Below are positions 13,504 to 21,449 of a stretch of DNA of 64,000 nt, piece by piece. The notes below the pieces were generated by a model, which searched no databases, was not told the origin of the DNA, and saw nothing but the letters and a program-made list of their open reading frames with translations. The DNA is taken from NCBI RefSeq assembly GCF_026241155.1, contig NZ_JAPFGP010000009.1:186001-250000 (forward strand), written 5' to 3'. Origin of the DNA: Paucibacter sp. PLA-PC-4. GTDB lineage: Bacteria > Pseudomonadota > Gammaproteobacteria > Burkholderiales > Burkholderiaceae_C. Position 1 is the first letter of the stretch. Every line of letters begins with the position of its first letter. Made by a program: the position numbers and the translations under genes.

Positions 13504-14193
13504 ATGATCCCCGCCTCCGGCCAACGGCAAGCCTTGACCCTGACCCGCTGCACGCTCAGCCAGTCCGGCTCCATCATGGTGGATCGCGGCGTCAACTACG
13601 CCTTGCAGATCAATCCGTCCGAGTTCAGCCACCACCGCAATATCCGCTACAACAACAAACGCGTAATCGGCCAGATCGGCTCGCCGATGCGCTTCTCCGG
13701 CATCGACCCGGACGACATCAGCTTCACCGCCACCTTCGACGGCACCGGCGTTGTTCCGATAGGTCCGGGTCAGCCCATCGAGGTGGCCGACCAGATCGAG
13801 GCGCTGAACCGCGTGATCTACACCTACCGCGGCGAGGCCCATGAGCCCAACCATGTGCAGATCCTCTGGGGCACCATGGTGTTCTACGGCCGGCTCTGCT
13901 GCATCGGCCTGCAGTACACGCTGTTCAAGCCCAGCGGCGCGCCGCTGCGCGCCAGTGCCGAGATGGATTTCGTCGGCTTTCTCAGCGCGCCCGAGGCCGA
14001 GCGCCGCGCCAACCGCTCCAGCCCGGACCTGAGCCACTCGGTCGAAGTGCGCGAGGGCGACACCTTGCCGCTGCTGTGCCATCGCATCTATGGCGACAGC
14101 CGCTACTACCCCGAGGTCGCGCGCTTCAACGGCCTTCGCGAGTTCCGCCGCCTGCAGCCGGGCCTACGCCTGCACTTTCCGCCGCTGGCCTGA
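13504..14193 (+). CDS. LysM-containing eCIS tube/baseplate adaptor (Pvc7-like)
   Basis: 229 residues from the ATG at 13504, two bases after the DUF5908 stop. The N-terminal region is the contractile-injection tube-protein domain ('ALQINPSEFSHHRNIRYNNK', 'MRFSGIDPDDISFTATFDGT'). The last 55 residues form a LysM domain ('VREGDTLPLLCHRIYGDS', 'NGLREFRRLQPGLRLHFP'). In T4 terms this is the gp53-like adaptor joining tube to hub, and Pvc7 has the same architecture. Acts inside the particle rather than on peptidoglycan. Confidence 0.88.
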   Translation: MIPASGQRQALTLTRCTLSQSGSIMVDRGVNYALQINPSEFSHHRNIRYNNKRVIGQIGSPMRFSGIDPDDISFTATFDGTGVVPIGPGQPIEVADQIEALNRVIYTYRGEAHEPNHVQILWGTMVFYGRLCCIGLQYTLFKPSGAPLRASAEMDFVGFLSAPEAERRANRSSPDLSHSVEVREGDTLPLLCHRIYGDSRYYPEVARFNGLREFRRLQPGLRLHFPPLA

Positions 14194-14205
14194 GAGACGA
14201 TCACG

Positions 14206-15996
14206 ATGCCCGCCTCCCCCAGTGCCAGTGCCGAAGGTCCGGTCCGCCTGGTCGTACAAAGCGAGGGCACCGAGGTGCAGGAGCAGCTGCGCATCATCTC
14301 GCTGACGGTGCGCCACGCGCTCAACAGTCTGCCCTGGGCGCGCCTGGTGATCGACGACGGCGACATGCCCGGCAACAAGTACCCGGTCAGCGACGGCGCC
14401 CTGTTCACGCCCGGCAGCGCCATCGTGCTGCGCGCCGGCTATGGTGACAGCGATGCGCAGATCTTCAGCGGCATCGTCGTGCGCCACAGCCTGAAGATCA
14501 GCGGCGACAACCACAGCCGCCTGATCGTCGAATGCCGCGACAAGGCCTGCAAGATGGCGATAGGCCGCGTCAACGCCAAGTACCAGGACCAGACCGACAG
14601 CGACATCATCTCCGGTCTGATCGCCGCCGCAGGCCTGCAGGCCGATGTACAGAGCACCGAGGTCCAGCAGGCCGAGCTGCTGCAGTACGACTGCAGCGAC
14701 TGGGACTTCATGCTGGCGCGTGCCGACGCGATGGGGCTGCTGGTCGCAGTCGAGGACGGCAAGATCACGGTCAAGCCCCCCGATGCCTCGATCGAGCCGG
14801 CGCTGTCCGTCACCTGGGGCGTCGACTTGGTCGCGCTGCAGGCCGATATCGATGCGCGCAGCCAGCTCAAAGCCGCCCAGGCCCATGCCTGGGATCCGGC
14901 CCAACAGGCCGTGGTCGAGAGCAGCGCGGCCGCGCCGCTGGCGCTGAACGCGCAGGGCAATCTGAGCGGCGCCACCTTGGCCCAGGTCGTCAGCCCGGAC
15001 AGCTACCGACTGCAAAGCAGCGCCGCCCTGCCCCAGGCAGCGCTGGAGCAATGGGCCAAGGCCGCCCAGATGAAGGCGGCGCTGGCGCGGGTGCGTGGCC
15101 GCATGAGCTTCCAGGGCAGCGCGCTGGCCAAGCCGGCAACGCTGATCGCGCTGGCCGGTGTCGGCGCGCGGGTCAACGGGCCGGTGTTCGTCAGCGCGGT
15201 CCAGCATGAGATCCACGACGGCGAGTGGCTCAGCGAGGCCGAGTTCGGCCTCGACCCCGACTGGCATATGCAAAGACCCGATGTGATGGCGCCGCCGGCC
15301 GGCGGCCTGCTGCCAGGCATCCACGATCTGCAGATCGGCGTCGTGATGAAGCTCGACGCCGACCCCGGCGGCGAGCAGCGCATCCAGGTCAAGCTGCCGG
15401 TGCTGCAGACCGCCACTGAAGGCATCTGGGCCCGGCTGCTGCAGCTGCATGCATCCAGCGGCTTCGGCGCCTTCTTCCTGCCCGAGGTCGGCGACGAGGT
15501 CATCGTCGGCTTTTTGAGCGGCGACCCCAGCCATCCGGTCGTGCTCGGCAGCCTCTACAGCAGCAGCCGCAATCCGCCCTACGAGCTGGCCGCCGAGAAC
15601 GACACCAAGGCCCTGGTGACCCGCTGCAAGCACCGGCTGGTGTTCGACGAGAAGGACAAGATCATCACGCTGACGACCCCGGCCAATAACCAGATCGTGC
15701 TGGACGACAAGAACAAGAGCATCCTGATCAAGGACCAGAACGGCAACAGCATCAAGCTCAGCAGCGAGGGCATCGCGCTGGACAGCCCCAAAGACATCAA
15801 GCTGACGGCCAAGGGCGGCATCACGCTGGACGCCGTCAACGCGATCGAGCTGACGTCCAAGGCCGACATCAAGGCCGCCGGCCTGAACATCAGCTGCGAG
15901 GCCCAGGTCGGCATCACCGCCAAAGGTGCGGCCACCGCCGAGCTTTCGGCCTCGGGCCAGACCACGGTCAAGGGCGCGATGGTGATGATCAACTGA
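14206..15996 (+). CDS. VgrG-like spike/hub protein (gp27-gp5 fusion, Pvc8-like)
   Basis: 596 residues. The N-terminal half is the gp27/phage late-control-D hub ('QIFSGIVVRHSLKISGDNHS', 'LQYDCSDWDFMLARADAMG'). It is followed by a gp5 OB-fold ('VKLPVLQTATEGIWARLLQL', 'FFLPEVGDEVIVGFLSGDPS'). The C-terminus is a repetitive beta-helix with alternating 'I-x-L-x-S/T' strands that forms the trimeric needle. It carries no extra C-terminal effector domain, and no lysozyme domain is present between hub and needle. The PAAR gene follows 21 nt later, as expected for a tip that caps this spike. Confidence 0.94.
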   Translation: MPASPSASAEGPVRLVVQSEGTEVQEQLRIISLTVRHALNSLPWARLVIDDGDMPGNKYPVSDGALFTPGSAIVLRAGYGDSDAQIFSGIVVRHSLKISGDNHSRLIVECRDKACKMAIGRVNAKYQDQTDSDIISGLIAAAGLQADVQSTEVQQAELLQYDCSDWDFMLARADAMGLLVAVEDGKITVKPPDASIEPALSVTWGVDLVALQADIDARSQLKAAQAHAWDPAQQAVVESSAAAPLALNAQGNLSGATLAQVVSPDSYRLQSSAALPQAALEQWAKAAQMKAALARVRGRMSFQGSALAKPATLIALAGVGARVNGPVFVSAVQHEIHDGEWLSEAEFGLDPDWHMQRPDVMAPPAGGLLPGIHDLQIGVVMKLDADPGGEQRIQVKLPVLQTATEGIWARLLQLHASSGFGAFFLPEVGDEVIVGFLSGDPSHPVVLGSLYSSSRNPPYELAAENDTKALVTRCKHRLVFDEKDKIITLTTPANNQIVLDDKNKSILIKDQNGNSIKLSSEGIALDSPKDIKLTAKGGITLDAVNAIELTSKADIKAAGLNISCEAQVGITAKGAATAELSASGQTTVKGAMVMIN

Positions 15997-16017
15997 AACC
16001 ACCAGGACAGCCACCCC

Positions 16018-16317
16018 ATGCCACCCGCCGCCCGCCTCACCGATATGCATGCCTGCCCAATGGTCACACCGGGGCTGCCGCCCATCCCCCATGTCGGCGG
16101 CCCCATCGTCGGCCCCGGCGTGCCCACTGTGCTGATCGGCAAGATCCCGGCTGCCGTGGTCGGAGACAACGCGATCTGCGTCGGTCCGCCCGATGTGATC
16201 GTCAAGGGCTCGGCTACAGTGCTGATCGGCGGCAAACCCGCCGCCCGCATCGGCGACAGCACGGCCCACGGTGGCAGCATCGTCCTGGGTCTACCCACTG
16301 TGCTGATCGGGGGCTAA
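16018..16317 (+). CDS. PAAR-repeat spike tip protein (Pvc10-like)
   Basis: 99 residues made almost wholly of PAAR repeats: 'PAARLTDMHACPMVTPGLPP', then three 'TVLIGG/K-x-PAA' units. The 'DMHACP' His and Cys fit the zinc site at the point of the cone. It lacks an N- or C-terminal toxin extension, so it is a plain tip. Located between the spike and gp25 genes; the stop is two bases before the gp25 ATG. Confidence 0.94.
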   Translation: MPPAARLTDMHACPMVTPGLPPIPHVGGPIVGPGVPTVLIGKIPAAVVGDNAICVGPPDVIVKGSATVLIGGKPAARIGDSTAHGGSIVLGLPTVLIGG

Positions 16318-16319
16318 CG

Positions 16320-16730
16320 ATGAGCTTTCTGGGCCGGGGCTGGAGTTTCCCACCGCGCTTCTCAGCGCGCAGCCGGGGTGTCGAGATGGTCGAGGGCGAG
16401 GCCGATATCGCCGAGAGCCTGCGCATCCTGATGTCCACCCATATCGGCGAGCGATTGATGCAGCCGGCCTACGGCTGCCGGCTGCGCGAGCTGGTCTTCG
16501 AGGCCGCCAACGAGCAGACCCTGACCGAGCTGCGCGACATGCTGAGCAAGGCCATCCTGTTCTTTGAGCCACGCATCACGCTGGAGTTCGTCGATGCCCG
16601 AATCTCCGATTTCGAACCGGCCTGCCTGGAGCTGAGCCTGCACTACAGCGTGCGCAGCACCAACACGCGCCACAACCTCGTCTACCCGCTGTATCTGCAG
16701 CAGGCCACCAGCCCGATGCGGGCCGACTGA
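16320..16730 (+). CDS. gp25/GPW baseplate wedge protein (Pvc9-like)
   Basis: 136 residues. 'SFLGRGWSFPPRF' and 'DIAESLRILMSTHIGERLMQ' with 'RPAYGC-x-L' type continuation ('PAYGCRLRELVFEAAN') are the gp25 hallmark, including the EPR-like sheath-contact region. It links baseplate to the first sheath ring and starts sheath assembly. Tight packing: two bases after the PAAR stop and four bases before the next start. Confidence 0.94.
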   Translation: MSFLGRGWSFPPRFSARSRGVEMVEGEADIAESLRILMSTHIGERLMQPAYGCRLRELVFEAANEQTLTELRDMLSKAILFFEPRITLEFVDARISDFEPACLELSLHYSVRSTNTRHNLVYPLYLQQATSPMRAD

Positions 16731-16734
16731 CGCC

Positions 16735-19700
16735 ATGACCCGCAGCGGTACTCAGGCAGGCACCGAGCAAGGCGAGCGCCAGGCGCCGGCCTTGCGCGCC
16801 GGCTATCTGCTACCAGACGAGCTGAGCCTGGCACAGCGCCTGCGCCTGTCGCTGGCACAAGCGCGCGGGCTGCGCTTTGTCGAGCCCTTTGGCTCGCCGG
16901 CTGGCAACTGGGGCGAGCTGCTGGGCCAAGACCTGAGCCTGCTGCTGGCCGATATCGCCGCCTACCCGGCCGAGGTTCATGAGGCCCGTGCGCTGGAACA
17001 TCTGCCCTGGCTTGATCTGGACGCGCGTTGGCAGCGCTGTTGGGCCCTGGTCGGGCAGCTCGATCGCTGGTGCCACGGGCTAGACACCCATCAATTCAGC
17101 GCCCCGCTGGCAGCCAGCCTGCAGACCCTGATCGAGCAAGAGCTGGCACCGCTGCTGCGCCAGGGCCTGCAGCGTTTCGAGGTCCAGCGCCTGGCATGGG
17201 CGCGCCTGCATCCGGCCTGGACGGGCAGGCCCGAGGGCGAGTCGGAGCCCGACACCTCGCTGCTGCTGCGCCAGCTCTGGGTGGGCCTGTGTCGCGCGGT
17301 GCGGCGCCTGCGCAAGCTAGCCCAGGAACAACTGGCCGAGAGCCTGCGCACCCAGACCCATGAGCCGGCCGTCGGCCTGCTGCTGACGCTGCTGCAACTG
17401 CTGCAGCAAAGCCGCGTGCCGCTCAACGACTTCCCCGAACGCTTCAAGCACTTCTACCATCGCGAGCTGCTGGGCCTGGGCACCCGGCCGGCCCTGCCCG
17501 AGCGGGCCCATCTGCTGCTGGAGCGCGCACCGGGCCACACCACGCTGAGCCACGGCGTGCTGCGCGTGCCGGCCGGCACGCGCTTTGGCGCAGGCAAGAA
17601 TGCCCAGGGCCAGCTGATCGAGTTCGCGTCCAGCCATGAACTGTGGCTGGGCGATGCCCGTGTCGAGACCCTGCTGAGCCTGCGCCTGGAGCACGACGCG
17701 CTGATCTCGCCGGAGCGCGAGTTCGGCTACGCCAGCCGCAGCAAGGCCCAGCGCCTGCCGGTGTTGATGGACGGCCCGGCCAGCTGGCCGATGCTGGGCG
17801 TGCAGACCCGGCCGCAAGCGGCCGATATCGACAGCGGCGCCGATGCCGAGCTGGGCCTGGCCATCGCCTCGGGTCTGCTGGCGCTACGCGAGGGCGAGCG
17901 CGAGATTCGCGTGCGCCTGCATTCCAGCACCGACGCCCAGGACCCTGCGCCGCCGGACCTCGAGGGCCTGGCGCAGGCCTACCGCCGCCTGGCCCAGATC
18001 GAGGCACAGCAGCATCCACCGCGCGAGCGCGCGGGGCTGCAGCACGCACCTCCGGACGACGAGCGGGCGATGGCCGCCGCGACGCTGGCCCGTGGCGCGA
18101 CGGCCGGCAGCTCGCTGGCGCTATGCTTTCTGATCGCCCGCTGTCTAGCCACCGGGCAGCCGGCGCTGCTGGCCCAGCGCCTGGGCCGGCTGTTCGCAGT
18201 CTGGCTCTGCAGCGCCGCCGAGCTGCGCGAGGCCGATTTGGCGGCGCTGCGCGCCCATTCGCGCCGGGTCCTGCAGGCCAGCGAGGCCAGCGAAGCAGCG
18301 GTCGACGACCCGCTGTCGCTGATCTACGGCCGCCGCCCGCTGGAGCGCTCGCTGGTATTCGACCGCGTGTTCCGCGGCCTGTGGCGGGCCCGGCTCAGCA
18401 CCGAGCAGGGCTGGCTGGCGGTCGACGAGGTGTTCGCCGAGCGCGGCCCGGGCGGCGCAGTCGAGTTGAGCTTGCGAGTGCGGCCCGAGCAGCCGGCCAT
18501 CGTGGCCTGCCAGACCGCCCTGCATGGCCCCGACTGGCCGGCCCTGCCGGTGCTGCAGCTGCGCCTGCAGCCGCAGACCCGGCTGCATGCCTACAGCCTG
18601 CTGCAGCAGTTACCCCTGCACAGCATCGCGGTAGCGGTGAAGGTGCGCGGCCTTCGCCAGCTCTGGCTGCACAACCAGCTCGGCCGGCTCGACCCCAGCA
18701 AGCCTTTCGCGCCCTTCGGCCCGCTGCCCGACGCCGCCTCCTATCTGATGCTGGGCAGCCCCGAGCTGGCGGCCAAGCCGCTCCAAGGCCTGCGCCTGCA
18801 TCTGCTGTGGGCCGCGCTGCCCTGCTGCGGCGGCGGTTTTGCCGAGCACTACCGCGGCTATCCGGGCGACTGGAGCAACCAGGTGTTTCGCGCCCGTTGG
18901 TCGCTGCTGGCCAATGCCCGCTGGCAGGTGGCCCAGGGCGAGGCCACCGCGCTGTTTGACAGCCTGAGCGGGCAGCGTCGCATCGCCGCGCGGCGCACGC
19001 TGGAGCTCGACGCCACCGAGCTCAAGCGCTGGCATCGTGCCGAGCCGCCCGGCCAGCCGGGGCAAGGCGGCGAGTTCAGCCTAGCCAGCCGCCAGGGCTT
19101 TTTTCGGCTGGGCCTGGCCGAGCCGCCGGCGGCCTTCGGCCATGCACTCTACCCGCAGCTGCTGACCGACGTGCTGAGCCGCAACAGCCGGCTCAAGCGC
19201 GCTCGCGAGCCCGAGCCGCTGCCCCGGCCGCCTTACACCCCACAGCTGGAACAGCTCAGCGTCGACTACGAAGCCAGCGAGCTCATCGGTCTGCAGACGG
19301 CCGAAGCCGATCAGCCCGGTGCCAGCCAGCTCTTCCAGCAGGGTCCGTTTGGCCGGGAGCGGCTGCTTCCCGGGCAACGCGGCTACCACTGGCTGCCGCG
19401 CCTGCAGGCCGACGGCCAGCTCTTCATCGGCCTGCGCGCCAGCGAGCTGCAGGGGCCGCTGTCCCTGCTGTTCCGGCTGCGCGCCGAACAGGCCGCCGAT
19501 GCGCCACAGCGCCCGCGGCTGCGCTGGGCCGCCTGGTGCGGCGATGCCTGGCGCTGGCTGGAAGCGCAGCGCCTGCTGCACGACAGCACCCAGGGCCTGC
19601 TGCGCAGCGGCCTGATCGTGCTGGACTTGCCTGCCGATCTAAGCCGCGGCTGCCCGGCCCTGCCCGGGGCCGAGCTGTTCTGGCTCCGGCTGAGCGCTGA

Positions 19701-20619
19701 TTGGGGCTTCGAGCTGCTGGCCGGCTTCCAAGGCGTGCAGGCCCAGGGCCTGGAAGTGCTGCGGCTGGGCGCAGCGACGCCGGGCGAGCCGGCTCTGCCC
19801 GCGGGCCGCATCAAGAACAGCCTGCAACCCATCGCCGGGCTGGGCAGCGTGCGCCAGGTCGACGGCGCCTTCGGTGCGCGCGCGGCCGAGGACGATGCCG
19901 CGCTGCACGTGCGCGCGGCCGAGCGCCTGCATCACAAGGGCCGGGCCGCGACGGTCTGGGACGTTGAGCGCCTGGTGCTGGACGCCTTCCCTGAGGTCGT
20001 CAAGGTGCGCTGCCTGGGTAGCCGCGGCGCACTGCGAGTGGTGGTGGTCGCGGCGCCGCCGCCCGACGCGCCAGCCGATGTCGCGCCGCGGCTGGACGCG
20101 GCGACGCTGGCCCGCATCCAGGTCTTCTTGAGCGATCGGAGCAGCCCGCACCTGAGCCTGACGGTTCGCAACTGCGCCTATGCCCGGGTGCAGGTCCGCT
20201 GCGCGTTGAGCCTGGTAGCCGGCGTGCCGGCCGGCAGCACGCTGCGCCGCCTGAATCTGGATCTGCTTGACTATCTGTCGCCGTGGCGGCCCGGCGGGCG
20301 CGGCATTGCCTTTGACTGGCGGCTGCATGCCGAGGAGCTGGAGGCTTTTGCCCGCGCTCGGCCCGAAATCGCGTCCATCGGCGCGATCTCGCTGCTGCAT
20401 ATCACGCAGGACGATGCCGGCTGCTACCGGCTCGGCGACAGCGCCAGGGTGGGCAGCCGCGAGATCACGGCCAGGCGCGGCTGGACCCTGCTGCTGCCGA
20501 TGCGCCGCCATCTGCTGGAGTTGCAGACCGCCCCCGGCGAGCGCCGCGCCCGCGTGACCGGCCTGGCGCGACTGGCGCTGGGCAGCAGCTTCATCATCGG
20601 CGGAGGTGTCAAACCATGA
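16735..20619 (+). CDS. Large baseplate wedge protein, gp6/baseplate J-like (Pvc11-like)
   Basis: 1294 residues, at the long end for this family. The C-terminal 250 residues carry the gp6-type region ('AERLHHKGRAATVWDVERLV', 'VVVAAPPPDAPAD') found in putative baseplate assembly proteins. The N-terminal 'DFPERFKHFYHRELLGLG' and 'GTRFGAGKNAQGQLIEFASS' blocks also fit the eCIS J-like proteins. It forms the hexagonal baseplate ring with the product of the 21446 gene. It overlaps the following gene by ATGA. A 1.3-kb antisense open frame across it is only a codon-bias shadow. Confidence 0.88.
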   Translation: MTRSGTQAGTEQGERQAPALRAGYLLPDELSLAQRLRLSLAQARGLRFVEPFGSPAGNWGELLGQDLSLLLADIAAYPAEVHEARALEHLPWLDLDARWQRCWALVGQLDRWCHGLDTHQFSAPLAASLQTLIEQELAPLLRQGLQRFEVQRLAWARLHPAWTGRPEGESEPDTSLLLRQLWVGLCRAVRRLRKLAQEQLAESLRTQTHEPAVGLLLTLLQLLQQSRVPLNDFPERFKHFYHRELLGLGTRPALPERAHLLLERAPGHTTLSHGVLRVPAGTRFGAGKNAQGQLIEFASSHELWLGDARVETLLSLRLEHDALISPEREFGYASRSKAQRLPVLMDGPASWPMLGVQTRPQAADIDSGADAELGLAIASGLLALREGEREIRVRLHSSTDAQDPAPPDLEGLAQAYRRLAQIEAQQHPPRERAGLQHAPPDDERAMAAATLARGATAGSSLALCFLIARCLATGQPALLAQRLGRLFAVWLCSAAELREADLAALRAHSRRVLQASEASEAAVDDPLSLIYGRRPLERSLVFDRVFRGLWRARLSTEQGWLAVDEVFAERGPGGAVELSLRVRPEQPAIVACQTALHGPDWPALPVLQLRLQPQTRLHAYSLLQQLPLHSIAVAVKVRGLRQLWLHNQLGRLDPSKPFAPFGPLPDAASYLMLGSPELAAKPLQGLRLHLLWAALPCCGGGFAEHYRGYPGDWSNQVFRARWSLLANARWQVAQGEATALFDSLSGQRRIAARRTLELDATELKRWHRAEPPGQPGQGGEFSLASRQGFFRLGLAEPPAAFGHALYPQLLTDVLSRNSRLKRAREPEPLPRPPYTPQLEQLSVDYEASELIGLQTAEADQPGASQLFQQGPFGRERLLPGQRGYHWLPRLQADGQLFIGLRASELQGPLSLLFRLRAEQAADAPQRPRLRWAAWCGDAWRWLEAQRLLHDSTQGLLRSGLIVLDLPADLSRGCPALPGAELFWLRLSADWGFELLAGFQGVQAQGLEVLRLGAATPGEPALPAGRIKNSLQPIAGLGSVRQVDGAFGARAAEDDAALHVRAAERLHHKGRAATVWDVERLVLDAFPEVVKVRCLGSRGALRVVVVAAPPPDAPADVAPRLDAATLARIQVFLSDRSSPHLSLTVRNCAYARVQVRCALSLVAGVPAGSTLRRLNLDLLDYLSPWRPGGRGIAFDWRLHAEELEAFARARPEIASIGAISLLHITQDDAGCYRLGDSARVGSREITARRGWTLLLPMRRHLLELQTAPGERRARVTGLARLALGSSFIIGGGVKP

Positions 20620-21449
20620 CACGCCGCAATCGCGAGACGCTGAAGAACTATTTCCGCGAGGGCCAGCTGCCCAACGAGGACCATTTCGCCGACCTGATCG
20701 ACTCGATGCTCAATATGAGCGACGAGGGTTTTCGCAAGACGGTCGAGCGCGGCGAGGAGATCTATGCGCCGGTGGGCCATGACGCGCTCTTGAGCTTTCT
20801 GCGCGACCAGAACCCCGACAGCGTGCTGTGGCGCGTGGCGCTGAGCCGTGCACGCGATCAGCTGCTGCTGCAGCGCGGTGGCTCGGACGGCGACGGCGCA
20901 GGCGCGCCGCTGCTGTGCCTGGACGCCGACCAGGACGGTGGCCAGCGAGTCGGGATCGGCACCGCCGAGCCCAGGGACATGCTAGATGTGCAAGGTACGG
21001 TGCGCAGCAGCGGCCGGCGCGGCAGCGACCCTCGAAGCGCGCCCGAGCCACTGCTAGCCAATGGCCAGTGGCAGGATCTGACCGACGATCTGCAAGGCTG
21101 CCAGGGCTTCGAGGTGATGGCCGGCGTCGGTCAGAAGGGCTCGGGCCGTTTCGCGCTGCTGCAGGCGGTGGCGCTGAACACCTACAACCCCAGCTGGGGC
21201 TGGCTGGATTTCCTCAATCGCAAGCGCGGCATCCGCAGCACCCAGGCCTTCTGGGGTCGGCGCTGCGACCGCCTGCAGCTGCGCTGGCACGGCGGTGACG
21301 ACAAGGACACCAAGAGCGTCAAGAGCGGCCGCGACGCCAGCTACCGGTTGCAGATCCGCACCGGCTGCGATTTCGGTGACAAATGCCTGATCAACGCCCA
21401 GCTGACCCAACTCTGGTTCGACCCGCATATGGAGGAATGTCAGCGATGA
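20616..21449 (+). CDS. Putative eCIS tail-fibre/adhesin-like protein
   Basis: 277 residues. The N-terminus ('RETLKNYFREGQLPNEDHFA', 'LIDSMLNMSDEGFRKTV') resembles the N-terminal block of proteins attached to eCIS baseplates. Around residues 111-127 is 'RVGIGTAEPRDMLDVQG', a motif common in phage and eCIS fibre proteins. The C-terminal half contains short beta-rich segments and two Cys residues. It is coupled at both ends by 4-nt overlaps to the two baseplate genes. A receptor-binding or fibre-connector role is likely; it lacks the long trimeric fibre repeats of Pvc13, so either it is a short fibre or the true fibre is elsewhere. Confidence 0.65.
   Translation: MTRRNRETLKNYFREGQLPNEDHFADLIDSMLNMSDEGFRKTVERGEEIYAPVGHDALLSFLRDQNPDSVLWRVALSRARDQLLLQRGGSDGDGAGAPLLCLDADQDGGQRVGIGTAEPRDMLDVQGTVRSSGRRGSDPRSAPEPLLANGQWQDLTDDLQGCQGFEVMAGVGQKGSGRFALLQAVALNTYNPSWGWLDFLNRKRGIRSTQAFWGRRCDRLQLRWHGGDDKDTKSVKSGRDASYRLQIRTGCDFGDKCLINAQLTQLWFDPHMEECQR

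Noticed and set aside
14164-16269. 701-codon open frame on the minus strand
   Set aside because: Antisense shadow of the VgrG-like spike and PAAR genes, which have clear motifs.
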